Shown one piece after another: positions 16,861-26,256 of a stretch of DNA of 64,000 nt (the stretch's first letter is position 1; every line of letters starts with the position of its first letter). A program made the translations under genes and the position numbers. The notes beneath the pieces were generated by a model. That model made no database searches, had not been told where the DNA came from, and was given only the letters and a program-made list of their open reading frames with translations. The stretch comes from Bacillota bacterium. GTDB taxonomy: Bacteria; Bacillota; Clostridia; Oscillospirales; Ruminococcaceae. The stretch is from positions 1-64,000 of the forward strand of contig JAEZYS010000003.1 in assembly GCA_023418925.1 (NCBI GenBank). Direction: 5' to 3'.

Positions 16861-17826
16861 ATGAAAAGTATTTTTTTACGACTTTTAATTGTTATCGGAC
16901 TTTTTTTATGTATTACATTGGGTACATTTCTTATCCTAAAATACAAATCGGATAACGAAAGTAAACAGATTAATGCAACGGTAATAACCACTGCGTCAAC
17001 AGAAACAGATGCTATTACATCTGAACCAGAACTTTCACAAGTTCCTGCTGAAGAAACAACTAATGTAAGTGAATCTGAAACTACTGCTCCCGAAACAGTG
17101 TTTGATGAGGACAGCACTTCTCCGACAAAATTAATAATAACTGCAAGAGATCCGAAAGAGTATGACAACAATTCAGTTTACATATCAATGGAGAATATTC
17201 TTCAGAATCCGGAGCTTCCTGTCGGATGCGAAATAACATCGCTTACAATGATGTTAAGATATCTTGGCTTCAACGCTGAAAAAACTGATATGGCAAAGAA
17301 CTACCTTCCGATAAGTGCATGGGGAAATGCTCAGTATAAGGACGGAGAACTTTATAAGGACAGCTTTTTTGACTATTTTATCGGTGACCCTTTCAGCAGG
17401 GGATATGGCTGCTTTTCAAATGCCATTGAAAAGGCTGCTAATGACTATATTGCTGATAACGGCGGAGGTTATACCGTAATAAACCTTTCAGGAAGTTCGC
17501 CTGATGTTCTGTATGACTATATAGCTGAGGGTGTTCCTGTTATATGCTGGGCAACTGACGGAATGATTGAACCAGAGTATTATGAGAGCTGGTATGATAA
17601 TAAAACAGGGAAAAAGCTTGATTGGTACCTGAATGAGCATTGTTTCATTCTTGCAGGCTTTGATATGGAAAGAAATGTTGTCACACTTAACGACCCGATG
17701 AAAGGCATTATTGATTACGATAAAACCAGATTTGAAAAGCGATATGTCCAGATGTACAGCCAGGCAATCGTTATTCTCAAGGATAATGAAAATACAGATG
17801 AAAGCGTATCTTCCATAGAACAATAA
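16861..17826 (+). CDS. Membrane-anchored C39-like cysteine peptidase
   Basis: 321 residues from ATG 16861 (AAAAGGA upstream). An N-terminal membrane helix is followed by a Thr/Ser/Glu-rich stretch, then a Peptidase_C39_2 domain. The nucleophile is in E-L-P-V-G-C-E-I-T-S, the histidine in N-E-H-C-F-I-L-A-G-F and the Asp in L-N-D-P. A G-D-P-F-S-R-G-Y-G-C segment is shared with the protein at 48115-48954, so the two are paralogues. Acts outside the cell. It lacks the ABC transporter fused to bacteriocin-processing C39 proteins, and the target is unknown. Neighbours are the pseudokinase and a lysozyme. Confidence 0.85.
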   Translation: MKSIFLRLLIVIGLFLCITLGTFLILKYKSDNESKQINATVITTASTETDAITSEPELSQVPAEETTNVSESETTAPETVFDEDSTSPTKLIITARDPKEYDNNSVYISMENILQNPELPVGCEITSLTMMLRYLGFNAEKTDMAKNYLPISAWGNAQYKDGELYKDSFFDYFIGDPFSRGYGCFSNAIEKAANDYIADNGGGYTVINLSGSSPDVLYDYIAEGVPVICWATDGMIEPEYYESWYDNKTGKKLDWYLNEHCFILAGFDMERNVVTLNDPMKGIIDYDKTRFEKRYVQMYSQAIVILKDNENTDESVSSIEQ

Positions 17827-17903
17827 ATGCAAAGTTAGATGTAAGTTATTAAAGATAATTATATTTAGTTATTTTGTAAAGTTATGGAATAATACTTTAT
17901 TTA

Positions 17904-17932
17904 TTGACATTTAATGCTTAGTATATTAAAAT
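17904..17932 (+). promoter_or_regulatory. Promoter of the GH25 gene
   Basis: TTGACA (17904-17909), 17-bp spacer, TAAAAT (17927-17932), about 36 nt before the start codon. Confidence 0.7.
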
Positions 17933-17968
17933 AAATATATAAAATATTTAAGGAGAATTTTTGAGCTG

Positions 17969-19252
17969 ATGGGAAAATTTATAAGAAAAGCAGTCGCGTT
18001 TTTAGCGTCTGTATGCATTGCTGTTTCAGTTTTAGGTTTGAATGCGTTTGCTATTGAGGATATCCCTATGGGTGACGGTGAATCCGCTGTTCTTGAGGAA
18101 GATAATACCGTTGATATCCCTGCTAAAGCAGTTAAACTCAATAACAATCATGTTGAGTTACATAAGGGTGATAAATTCAAACTTACATATAAGCTGAAAC
18201 CAAAGGATTCTGATGATATTGTAACATTCAAATCATATAACAAGAAGGTTGCAACTATTGATGAAAACGGAGTTATTAAGGCAGTAGGTTATGGTACTGC
18301 TAAAATAACAGCCAAAGCTACAAGCGGCAGAAAAATGAACTGTATTGTAAAGGTATTGAAGGATTCTGCTGATATTGACAATTCAGGTATGGAAAATACT
18401 ATGGATCTTATTGATGAATCTGCAATAATAAAAATAAACACTACTTTCCAGATTGAACCGCAGATACCAGCAGAAGCTGTTTCATCACTTGCATATAAAT
18501 CAAATAATACATCTGTTGCAACAGTAAACTCCACTGGTTATGTTAACGCAGTAGGTGTAGGTTCAACAACAATTACAGTTACAGCCGGAAAGAACCTGAA
18601 AGCAACTTTCTATATTACGGTTTATGATAAGATGATCAGCGGAATTGATGTTTCAAAGTGGCAGGGTAATATTGACTGGAGTTCTGTAAGGGCATCGGGT
18701 ACTGGCTTTGCAATGATAAGAAGTTCATTCGGAAGTGAAGATGTTGATATAAAGTTTTATGATAATGTAGATGGCTGTCAGCAGAATTCTGTTCCTTATG
18801 GTTTCTATCATTATACATATGCAAAGAATACTGAAGAAGCAAGGGCTGAAGCAGAATTCTTCCTTCAAACAATTCAGGGATACAGCCCTTCATATCCTGT
18901 TGTTCTTGATATTGAAGATAAGCTTTATAACGGAATGTCCAAGAAGCAGATTACTGATATTATCTGTACATTCACAAGTATTTTAGAAGATAACGGATAC
19001 TATGTTATGGTTTACAGCTATGCAAACTTCCTTACAGATAATGTTGATCTGAGCAGAATAAAGGGCACTGATATCTGGGTTGCAAGCTGGGGTAATGATG
19101 ATAAGCTCAGAGAGCACTATAAAGGCACATTTGGAATGTGGCAGTACAGCTCAACAGGCAGGGTAAACGGAATAAGTGGTGATGTAGACCTTAACTATGC
19201 ATTCAAGGATTATGCACATGTTATCCGTAAGAACGGACTTAACAATTACTAA
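17969..19252 (+). CDS. Secreted GH25 lysozyme with two bacterial Ig-like domains
   Basis: 427 residues with a signal peptide (cleavage near A-F-A, residues 26-28). Two BIG2-type Ig-like domains (about 50-130 and 145-213; V-A-T-I-D-E-N-G-V-I-K-A-V-G and V-A-T-V-N-S-T-G-Y-V-N-A-V-G) precede a GH25 catalytic domain (G-I-D-V-S-K-W-Q-G-N-I-D-W, then V-V-L-D-I-E-D with the catalytic acids). Cleaves the MurNAc-GlcNAc bond of peptidoglycan; role in wall turnover, lysis or competition is open. ATG is preceded by AAGGAG. Confidence 0.94.
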   Translation: MGKFIRKAVAFLASVCIAVSVLGLNAFAIEDIPMGDGESAVLEEDNTVDIPAKAVKLNNNHVELHKGDKFKLTYKLKPKDSDDIVTFKSYNKKVATIDENGVIKAVGYGTAKITAKATSGRKMNCIVKVLKDSADIDNSGMENTMDLIDESAIIKINTTFQIEPQIPAEAVSSLAYKSNNTSVATVNSTGYVNAVGVGSTTITVTAGKNLKATFYITVYDKMISGIDVSKWQGNIDWSSVRASGTGFAMIRSSFGSEDVDIKFYDNVDGCQQNSVPYGFYHYTYAKNTEEARAEAEFFLQTIQGYSPSYPVVLDIEDKLYNGMSKKQITDIICTFTSILEDNGYYVMVYSYANFLTDNVDLSRIKGTDIWVASWGNDDKLREHYKGTFGMWQYSSTGRVNGISGDVDLNYAFKDYAHVIRKNGLNNY

Positions 19253-19283
19253 AAAATAAAGAAAAGTTTCTATAAAAAATAAG

Positions 19284-19339
19284 ACCGCAAATGTTGAATC
19301 ACGTACATAGTTCAGTCCGTGGCAACATTTGCGGTTTTT
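19284..19339 (+). terminator. Terminator after the GH25 gene
   Basis: Perfect 13-bp arms ACCGCAAATGTTG / CAACATTTGCGGT, then TTTTTA. It may also serve the convergent small gene ending at 19365. Confidence 0.85.
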
Positions 19340-19364
19340 ATACTGAAATAAATTTTTCAATGCT

Positions 19365-19592
19365 CTATACTGCAATGAAATCAAGTCGATTTTCGCCTAA
19401 AAAGCTTACTGTCATTCTGTGATCCTTGAAAAAGCTTTCTATAATACGATATACTTCATCATCAATTTTTTCATCCTTTGTTTCAAGTGAAAATGACTGT
19501 CCGCCGCAGGCATCATGCATATGAATTTTACAGCCGAAAGGTTCTATTTTGTTCTGTAAATCAATAAGATTACTGAAAGTTATTACTGCCAT
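19365..19592 (-). CDS. Small conserved clostridial protein (RDAC-like)
   Basis: About 75 residues. The central H-D-A-C-G-G-Q-S-F motif and the length match the small 'RDAC' type proteins seen in Ruminococcaceae, as far as I can tell from memory. No known catalytic site; function unknown. I chose ATG 19592 over ATG 19604 because AAAGGA directly abuts the latter. Stands alone between two convergent or divergent genes. Confidence 0.65.
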   Translation of the reverse strand: MAVITFSNLIDLQNKIEPFGCKIHMHDACGGQSFSLETKDEKIDDEVYRIIESFFKDHRMTVSFLGENRLDFIAV

Positions 19593-19810
19593 AGTTATGA
19601 TCATTCCTTTCTTGATATTTTATGTCCTCATTTTAACTTTTATTATATTTCACAAAAAAAGCATTAATAAACATTTTATTCTGCCGCAGTAAATTATTAC
19701 ATCAATTATATCTCGGGATAATTAGTTCCTGAATGAAGATAATATTCATATAACAGTTATTCCATAAAAATAATTTTTGAAAAATAACTTCAGAAAGGAA
19801 GAAAACAGAT

Positions 19811-20140
19811 ATGCCAAGATTAGGTTGCAGTGTAGGAGAATGTTCATATAATTCAAGCGGTTACTGTGCGCTTAACAGCATTGATGTCTCCGGAGGAGGT
19901 TCTAAAGATACTACCTGCTGTTCAAGCTTTGTTGCCAAAAATAACGGTGCTATGAACAGTATAGAAAATGAATATCAGAATGTAACAGCTTATTCAGATA
20001 TCAGCTGTGAGGCACAGGATTGCATTCATAATGATAACTGCGAATGTAATGCAGATTCAATTGATATCTGCCATTGTGGGTCATCCTGCAATTGTGATTC
20101 AAGCAGGGATACAGAATGTTCAACTTTTTATAAGAGATAA
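19811..20140 (+). CDS. DUF1540 cysteine-rich protein
   Basis: 109 residues, cysteine-rich, with two DUF1540-like modules: C-S-V-G-E-C-S-Y-N ... C-C-S-S-F and C-E-A-Q-D-C-I-H-N ... C-S-T-F. This is a small putative metal-binding module common in spore-forming Firmicutes, with no assigned function. Ribosome binding site AAAGGAAG 10-15 nt upstream. A terminator follows. Confidence 0.88.
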   Translation: MPRLGCSVGECSYNSSGYCALNSIDVSGGGSKDTTCCSSFVAKNNGAMNSIENEYQNVTAYSDISCEAQDCIHNDNCECNADSIDICHCGSSCNCDSSRDTECSTFYKR

Positions 20141-20152
20141 TTTACTGTTCAG

Positions 20153-20198
20153 AATCCGGGGTTGTTGCATTCATGTGTAACAGTTCCGGATTTATTGT
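20153..20198 (+). terminator. Terminator after the DUF1540 gene
   Basis: AATCCGG / CCGGATT arms with a partly paired interior, followed by TTATTGTTTTA. Confidence 0.65.
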
Positions 20199-20199
20199 T

Positions 20200-20526
20200 T
20201 TATTCATGCTTCAGCATTTTCTTGAGTTCAAGTGCCTTTGTGATATTGCCGTTAACTTTAAGCTTTCCGAGAGTGAATGCAGTAATTGAGTCAAGTTGTC
20301 CTGTTGCTAATTTCTTAAGTACATCAAAGCTTGCAGTAAATTCGGCGTCCCTGTCCTTATAGTCATATGGCTCAATATTAAGCTGACCATCCTTAACTTC
20401 AAGATAGAACGTTCCTGCCCCTTCACCTGTAATATTAAATTGAAATGCAAGGTTCCCGTTTATTTTGCTTATATCTGCTTTGGATAATAAATCTTTAGCC
20501 AGTTGAAATATTTCTTCAAAAGTCAT
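20200..20526 (-). CDS. SCP2 sterol-carrier domain protein
   Basis: 108 residues forming a complete SCP2-like domain: F-Q-F-N-I-T-G-E-G-A-G-T-F-Y-L-E-V-K-D-G strand region, then a C-terminal helical part ending in K-L-K-V-N-G-N-I-T-K-A-L-E-L. SCP2 proteins bind lipids or acyl chains; in clostridia the ligand is unknown. A second, tailed SCP2 protein is encoded at 53578-54144. Confidence 0.88.
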   Translation of the reverse strand: MTFEEIFQLAKDLLSKADISKINGNLAFQFNITGEGAGTFYLEVKDGQLNIEPYDYKDRDAEFTASFDVLKKLATGQLDSITAFTLGKLKVNGNITKALELKKMLKHE

Positions 20527-20653
20527 TATAATCTCATTCCTCTAAAGTATTTTTTATATTATATATCATTTTACATGTGATTGCAATAAACATACTGTTT
20601 TACTGCATAAGAATATCTTTTCTGTTTATATTTACAGATACACATTTACATTA

Positions 20654-20705
20654 TTGACTAATGACAATAAAAGTGATATAATATATACTATATTAGTATA
20701 TATTA
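20654..20705 (+). promoter_or_regulatory. copA promoter with overlapping 12-bp-arm palindromic operator
   Basis: TTGACT (20654-20659), 17-bp spacer and TATAAT (20677-20682). A perfect palindrome with arms TAATATATACTA and TAGTATATATTA around TAT (20679-20705) begins inside the -10 box and covers the transcription start. This position fits a repressor operator, presumably copper-responsive, but no CsoR, CopY or CueR gene is in the window. Confidence 0.8.
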
Positions 20706-20721
20706 TAAGAAAGGGTTATGT

Positions 20722-22929
20722 ATGCAAAAAAGTGTTAAAATTGAAGGAATGACATGTGCAGCCTGTGCGTCACGAATTGAACGTTTTGTTGGCAAACTTG
20801 ATGGAGTAAACTCTGCTTCTGTTAATTTTGCAACCGAAACTCTTACAGTTGAATTGGACAAGGCAGATATGAAACAGATCGAAGCAACAGTAATGAAGGC
20901 AGGATATAAATTTGCAGGGCAGGATCAGAAAAAGAAGTTGTCAACAAAGCAAATTATGCTGTTAAGACTTATTTTCTCAATTGTTTTTACAGTTCCTTTG
21001 CTTCTGATAAGTATGGGACATATGGTAGGAATGCCCCTTCCTGATTTTCTTAATCCACATCATAATGCATATAATTTTGCCCTTGCACAGCTTATTCTTA
21101 CGATTCCCGTAATGGCAGCAGGGTATAAATTCTATTATATCGGTTTTAAAAACCTGTTTACATTGTCCCCCAATATGGATAGCCTTATAGCTATAAGTAC
21201 TACTTCTGCATTCCTATATGGATTATATGCAGTTTACAGAATAGGTTTTACTCCTGATGGTGCAGAATATGCAATGCACTTGTATTTTGAATCAGTAGCT
21301 GTTATTCTGACTCTTATAACGGTTGGCAAATTTCTTGAAGCCATATCTAAAAGTAAAACTGATGAGTCTGTAAGAAAGCTTATGGATCTTGCGCCTAAAA
21401 CTGCAATAGTAATCAGAAATGGCAAGGAGCTTGAAGTAAAGCTTGATCAGGTTCAGGTTGGTGAAATTCTTGTTTCAAGATCAGGAGAATCTCTTGCTGT
21501 TGATGGTGAGGTTATAGAGGGCAGTGCTCTTGTTGATGAGTCAATGCTCACAGGAGAAAGTATTCCTGTTCAGAAGGGTGCCGGTGACAAGGTTGTTGGT
21601 GCGTCTATAAATAAAAATGGATATATAAAATATCGCTCTGAAAAGGTTGGTGCTGATACTGCTCTTTCACAGATAATAAAATTTGTTGAGGAGGCACAAG
21701 GCTCAAAAGCACCTATAGCAAGGCTTGCAGACGTTATTTCAGCATATTTTGTACCTGCTGTACTTGTTCTTGCAGTTATCGCCGCTGTAGGCTGGTTTAT
21801 TGCAGGAGAAACACCGTTATTTTGCCTGACAATCTTTATTTCTGTTCTTGTAATAGCTTGCCCTTGCGCACTCGGACTTGCAACTCCGACAGCTATAATG
21901 GTCGGAACAGGAAAAGGTGCGGAGAACGGAATCCTTATTAAAGGCGGACAACCTCTTGAACAGGCTTGCAAGGTTACTTCCATAGTATTTGATAAGACAG
22001 GAACATTGACAGTTGGAAAGCCTGTTGTTACTGATATAGTTACATTAGGCGAAATAAGTGAAAATGATGTGCTTGCTATTGCAGCAACAGCTGAAGCAGC
22101 TTCAGAGCACCCACTCAGTGAGGCAATTGTACAATGTGCAAAGGAAAGGAACCTTTCATTCCCTCAGAGAAACAGCTTTGAAAATATTGAGGGGAGAGGT
22201 ATACGTTCGGATGTTAACGGGCAGGTTGTACTTATCGGCAATATCCGCCTTATGGAAGAAAATAATATAGACAGCACTTCAGCAGTACAGATAGCAGACA
22301 ACCTTGCGGACATGGGAAAAACCCCTATGTATATAGCCATAGACGGAAATCTTGCAGGAATTATTGCGGCGGCTGATATTCCAAGGGAAGATAGTTTTTC
22401 AGCTGTTAAAAGACTTCACAGCATGGGAGTTAAGGTAATAATGCTTACAGGTGATAATGAGCGAACAGCAAAGGCAACCGCAGAGAAACTTGGTATAGAT
22501 AAATATATTGCAGGAGTTTTGCCTGACGAAAAAGCAAAGCATATTAAACAAATGCAGGATAGCGGCGAAATTGTTGCAATGGCAGGCGACGGAATTAATG
22601 ACGCCGTAGCACTTACACAGGCAGATGTTGGAATAGCTGTAGGGCAGGGAACAGACATTGCAATTGAATGTGCTGACATTGTTCTTATCAGAAATAATCT
22701 TGAAGATGTTTGCAGTGCAATTAAGCTTTCAAAGGCAACAATACGAAATATCAAGGAAAATCTGGGTTGGGCTTTCGGATATAATATACTTGGAATACCT
22801 GTTGCAATGGGATTGCTTCATATATTCGGCGGACCATTGCTAAACCCTATGATAGCTGCGGCCGCAATGAGTTTAAGTTCTGTATCAGTTATTTCAAATG
22901 CATTAAGACTAAAAAGATTCAAACCATAA
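20722..22929 (+). CDS. copA: Copper-exporting P1B-type ATPase
   Basis: 735 residues. One N-terminal heavy-metal domain (G-M-T-C-A-A-C, about 8-15), membrane helices with the C-P-C transport motif (I-A-C-P-C-A-L-G), phosphorylation site D-K-T-G-T-L-T, the H-P nucleotide motif (S-E-H-P-L-S) and hinge G-D-G-I-N-D. Exports Cu(I) from the cytoplasm. Shorter than two-domain CopA because it has a single N-terminal metal domain. Followed 21 nt later by a copZ-like gene. Confidence 0.96.
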   Translation: MQKSVKIEGMTCAACASRIERFVGKLDGVNSASVNFATETLTVELDKADMKQIEATVMKAGYKFAGQDQKKKLSTKQIMLLRLIFSIVFTVPLLLISMGHMVGMPLPDFLNPHHNAYNFALAQLILTIPVMAAGYKFYYIGFKNLFTLSPNMDSLIAISTTSAFLYGLYAVYRIGFTPDGAEYAMHLYFESVAVILTLITVGKFLEAISKSKTDESVRKLMDLAPKTAIVIRNGKELEVKLDQVQVGEILVSRSGESLAVDGEVIEGSALVDESMLTGESIPVQKGAGDKVVGASINKNGYIKYRSEKVGADTALSQIIKFVEEAQGSKAPIARLADVISAYFVPAVLVLAVIAAVGWFIAGETPLFCLTIFISVLVIACPCALGLATPTAIMVGTGKGAENGILIKGGQPLEQACKVTSIVFDKTGTLTVGKPVVTDIVTLGEISENDVLAIAATAEAASEHPLSEAIVQCAKERNLSFPQRNSFENIEGRGIRSDVNGQVVLIGNIRLMEENNIDSTSAVQIADNLADMGKTPMYIAIDGNLAGIIAAADIPREDSFSAVKRLHSMGVKVIMLTGDNERTAKATAEKLGIDKYIAGVLPDEKAKHIKQMQDSGEIVAMAGDGINDAVALTQADVGIAVGQGTDIAIECADIVLIRNNLEDVCSAIKLSKATIRNIKENLGWAFGYNILGIPVAMGLLHIFGGPLLNPMIAAAAMSLSSVSVISNALRLKRFKP

Positions 22930-22950
22930 AATATAGAAAGGATTATAATT

Positions 22951-23154
22951 ATGCGAAAGGTAAATATTAAAATTGAGGGAATGTCATGCAGTCATTGTGT
23001 CGGTCATGTTACTGATGCTTTAAAGAAAATCGGAGCGCAGAATGTAGATGTTTCACTTGAAAATGGCTGTGCAGTAGCAGAAACAGACAAGAGCAACGAA
23101 GAAATCAAAACAGCTATCGAGGATGAAGGATATGATGTTGTTTCAATAGGATAA
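22951..23154 (+). CDS. copZ: Copper chaperone-like heavy-metal-associated protein
   Basis: 67 residues forming one HMA domain with M-S-C-S-H-C (residues 10-15), the Cu(I) binding site, and a beta-alpha-beta pattern. Delivers Cu(I) to CopA in characterised systems. Same operon as copA; AGAAAGGAT ribosome binding site; strong terminator 12 nt after the stop. Confidence 0.92.
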   Translation: MRKVNIKIEGMSCSHCVGHVTDALKKIGAQNVDVSLENGCAVAETDKSNEEIKTAIEDEGYDVVSIG

Positions 23155-23165
23155 AATCTTTAAAG

Positions 23166-23205
23166 CCAAAGGCATAGTGTTAGAGTAATGACACTATGCC
23201 TTTGG
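23166..23205 (+). terminator. copA-copZ terminator
   Basis: Perfect 15-bp arms CCAAAGGCATAGTGT / ACACTATGCCTTTGG with a 10-nt loop; short U-tract. Confidence 0.8.
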
Positions 23206-23489
23206 TTGTCTATCGTTCTTTCTCTGCGTATATAAGCAGGATGAAAATTTGTTTAATAAGACAATGGAAAAATAACATAATATGTAGTATGATATTTATT
23301 AATATACTTGTAATAAAATAACGCTTGATCTGATTCTGATTATATAAGCTTTGGGTTTATTGTTTTTATTATTTATTAATAACATCTGAAATTATAATAT
23401 AGTGATAAGTCTGAATTGATCTTCAGACTGTGGGTTTTGCAATTTATTATAATAGAAAAATGTAGAATGTAAAACTCAGAAAGGATGCC
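23206..23489. other. Intergenic region upstream of the NYN gene
   Basis: About 285 nt with no gene that I can support. It holds one perfect hairpin AGTCTGAA / TTCAGACT (23408-23429) in the leader of the NYN gene, followed by TGTGGGTTTTGC, and is otherwise AT-rich. Confidence 0.5.
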
Positions 23490-24227
23490 ATGAATATGAT
23501 TACTGATAAAAGGTTTGCGGTACTGATTGACGCCGAGAACGTCTCAGCGAAATATATCAAGCCTATACTTGACGAGTTGTCTAATGACGGAATAATCACT
23601 TACAAACGTATATATGGGGATTGGACTAACCCTACCCAGTGTTCATGGAAATCAGTTCTTCTGAATCATTCCATTACACCAATTCAGCAGTATTGCTATA
23701 CTCAAGGCAAAAATTCTACTGACTCTGCTATGATAATCGATGCTATGGATATATTGTATTCCGGCAATGTTGACGGATTCTGCATTGTTTCAAGTGACAG
23801 CGACTTTACAAGGCTTGCTGTAAGACTAAGAGAATCGGGTAAGTTTGTCATAGGAATGGGTGAAACAAAGACGCCTAATGCATTTATTCAGGCTTGTAAC
23901 AGTTTCAAGTATCTTGAAGTTATCAGCAGTAATACTCTTGAAAATGCAAAGCAGATTGAAAATGAGCCTGTAATTCTTACAGAAGATATGATAAGGGATG
24001 CCATATGCATGATAATTGATGAAATCTCTGATGAGGACGGTTGGGCATCATTAAGTGAAATAGGAAACATTCTTATAAAAAGATACCCGAATTTTGACTA
24101 CAGACATTTTAATTATCCGAAGCTTAGACCTTTTGTTGAGTCGTTGCGGGCTTTTGAAGTATACTCAGAGCCTAGTATGGCAAATTCAAAGGTTAAGGTA
24201 GTATATATCAGAAAAAAACTGAATTGA
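23490..24227 (+). CDS. NYN-domain RNase-like protein with OST-HTH/LOTUS domain
   Basis: 245 residues. N-terminal NYN (PIN-like) domain with acidic residues in L-I-D-A-E-N (about 13), D-S-A-M-I-I-D and S-S-D-S-D-F-T-R, the pattern of Mg-dependent ribonucleases of the LabA/DUF88 group. A C-terminal OST-HTH/LOTUS domain (about 165-240, W-A-S-L-S-E-I-G-N-I-L-I-K-R) probably binds RNA. Likely an RNA processing or decay factor. Overlaps no gene; the HAD gene starts 9 nt later, so they may be co-transcribed. Confidence 0.88.
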   Translation: MNMITDKRFAVLIDAENVSAKYIKPILDELSNDGIITYKRIYGDWTNPTQCSWKSVLLNHSITPIQQYCYTQGKNSTDSAMIIDAMDILYSGNVDGFCIVSSDSDFTRLAVRLRESGKFVIGMGETKTPNAFIQACNSFKYLEVISSNTLENAKQIENEPVILTEDMIRDAICMIIDEISDEDGWASLSEIGNILIKRYPNFDYRHFNYPKLRPFVESLRAFEVYSEPSMANSKVKVVYIRKKLN

Positions 24228-24236
24228 GGTATTGGC

Positions 24237-24875
24237 ATGAAGGAATTCAAGGCAGCAATCTTTGACCTTGACGGCACAATTGTTGATTCGAATTTTGTAT
24301 GGGAAAGAATAGATAGAAAAATTCTTGAAAACCATGGTATCAGTGTATCAGATGAAGATATTATAGAGATGACTGCAATGTCATATGAAGATTGCATTAA
24401 TAAAATGCAATCTTTTGGTATACCTGACAGTTATGACGAATTAAGAAAACAGCTTGATGATATGGCAGTATATGAATACAGAAACAATATCTTTCTGAAG
24501 GAATATGTAAAGGAATACTTTGATTTTCTGAAGGCAAAGGGTATATATATTGCCCTTGCAACAGGCTCTCCTGAAAGGCTATATGAACCTGTTCTCAGAC
24601 ATAATAGTGTTTATGGTTATTTCGATGCTCTATGCTGTACTGATGAAGCAGGAAGAGACAAGGATTATCCTGATATCTATCTATTATGTGCCTCAAAAAT
24701 CGGAGTTGCACCTGAAGACTGTCTAGTATTTGAAGATTTGCTTAAAGGAGTAATCAGTGCAAGAAATGCAGGAATGCAGACAGTAGGAGTTTATGATAAA
24801 TTTTCTGAAAAAGATATATTTTCTATTAAGACAATATGTGACAAATATATATACACTTTTGCTGAAATGATGTAA
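24237..24875 (+). CDS. HAD-family phosphatase, beta-phosphoglucomutase-like
   Basis: 212 residues. HAD motif I F-D-L-D-G-T-I-V-D-S near the N-terminus, a helical cap, motif II A-T-G-S-P, and a late E-D-L-L-K-G motif IV. Subclass IA/beta-phosphoglucomutase-like. Substrate unknown; these enzymes dephosphorylate or isomerise small sugar phosphates. Probably translated with the NYN gene (9-nt gap, GAGGTATTGGC before ATG). Confidence 0.88.
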   Translation: MKEFKAAIFDLDGTIVDSNFVWERIDRKILENHGISVSDEDIIEMTAMSYEDCINKMQSFGIPDSYDELRKQLDDMAVYEYRNNIFLKEYVKEYFDFLKAKGIYIALATGSPERLYEPVLRHNSVYGYFDALCCTDEAGRDKDYPDIYLLCASKIGVAPEDCLVFEDLLKGVISARNAGMQTVGVYDKFSEKDIFSIKTICDKYIYTFAEMM

Positions 24876-24966
24876 AATAATATAAATTAATAAGAAAATA
24901 TATTGAAATTGTTGAAAAAAGAGTGTATAATGATAATATTGTAATAATTGTATTGGGGGCGTAGAT

Positions 24967-26205
24967 ATGGATCAATATATAGTACGACAGGCAATAGTAG
25001 ATGACACACAAAACTCAATAGGTTATGAAATTTTATATGCAGATAACCAGTTTCAGAATGAGCAGTCAGGTGATGCATCTGCTGCTAATGCAATAGATCA
25101 CTTTTTATCTTCAATGGATTCAAACAGATTTCTTGATGGTAAAGTTGCTTTTCTTACATTTACAAGAAATCTCCTTGTAAAAAAGATTCCGAAACTTTTT
25201 ACAACACAGAAGCTTGTTATTCAGATTGAAGATTCATTGATAACAAATCCTTTATCACATACGCTCATCACTAAATATAAGCAGAACGGATATAAGATTG
25301 CCGTTGTAGATTTTGAGTTTGCGCCAAGATATTTCAGCGTTCTTGATATTGTTGATTACATAAAAGTTGATTTCAGTAACATTGAAAATAAATCTCTCCA
25401 GAATGTTATTAGTATGGGCAAGTCTTTCGGAAAGACTGTTGTTGCCTATAATGTTGAAACACAGGAAGCTTATGACAGGGCAAAGGAATGGGGATGCAAG
25501 TATTTTCAGGGTACATTTGTTGCAGAAAAGCTCCCTTCTGCTATCAGAAAGATGAATTATCTTCAGGGAAACTTTTTTATGCTTATGGTAGCGGTTACAA
25601 AGGATGAACCTGATATTGAAGAAATTGAGCAGATTATTTCACGAGATGTTTCGTTGACATTCTCTTTGCTGCGTCTTGTAAATTCTGCTTATTTTGCATT
25701 GAGAAACAGAGCAAAATCAGTTAAGCAGGCTCTTGTAATTCTCGGACTTGGTCAACTTAAGCAGTGGATTTACCTTCTTAGCTTTAAGCAGGACGACGGT
25801 TCAATGCCGGATGAACTCATTAAGATTTCATTCCTTCGTGCTAAATTTGCGGCATCACTTAATGAGTATGCTTTTGATATGCCGATTTCCTATTCTGAAG
25901 CTTATCTTATGGGTATGTTTTCGACACTTGGAAAGCTTATGCAGGCTCCTCTTGAAGAAGTTCTTGCACAGCTTCCTATCAGCGATGATATCAAAATTGC
26001 TCTTATCAACAAAGAAGGCAGAGCAGGACTTCTTTACAAGCTTATTCTTTCATATGAAAAGGCTGACTGGAAAACTATGTCTGAGGCTGCAACCCAGCTT
26101 GGAATACCACTTAACATGATTGCTCAGAAATACTTTGAGTGTGTTGAAGATGTAAATGAAACATGGGCTAGCCTTATGAGAAGCAATACTGATTCAAAAG
26201 ACTGA
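24967..26205 (+). CDS. EAL-like plus HDOD domain signalling protein (YuxH/CdgJ type)
   Basis: 412 residues. The N-terminal half is a degenerate EAL domain (G-Y-E-I-L-Y-A-D rather than E-A-L), followed by a HDOD domain (about 200-400; F-S-L-L-R-L-V-N-S-A-Y-F, A-L-V-I-L-G-L-G-Q-L-K-Q-W). Loss of EAL catalytic residues suggests binding or protein interaction rather than c-di-GMP hydrolysis. Proteins of this layout are linked to motility and signalling in some bacteria; the role here is unknown. Confidence 0.88.
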   Translation: MDQYIVRQAIVDDTQNSIGYEILYADNQFQNEQSGDASAANAIDHFLSSMDSNRFLDGKVAFLTFTRNLLVKKIPKLFTTQKLVIQIEDSLITNPLSHTLITKYKQNGYKIAVVDFEFAPRYFSVLDIVDYIKVDFSNIENKSLQNVISMGKSFGKTVVAYNVETQEAYDRAKEWGCKYFQGTFVAEKLPSAIRKMNYLQGNFFMLMVAVTKDEPDIEEIEQIISRDVSLTFSLLRLVNSAYFALRNRAKSVKQALVILGLGQLKQWIYLLSFKQDDGSMPDELIKISFLRAKFAASLNEYAFDMPISYSEAYLMGMFSTLGKLMQAPLEEVLAQLPISDDIKIALINKEGRAGLLYKLILSYEKADWKTMSEAATQLGIPLNMIAQKYFECVEDVNETWASLMRSNTDSKD

Positions 26206-26218
26206 TAACTAAAAAATT

Positions 26219-26256
26219 AACGTCATTCATCATTTCCGTGATGAATGACGTTTTTT
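26219..26256. terminator. Bidirectional terminator between convergent genes
   Basis: Perfect 14-bp arms AACGTCATTCATCA / TGATGAATGACGTT followed by TTTTTT on the plus strand and TTAATTTTTT on the minus strand. It slightly overlaps the stop codon of the 26255-27154 gene. Confidence 0.9.
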
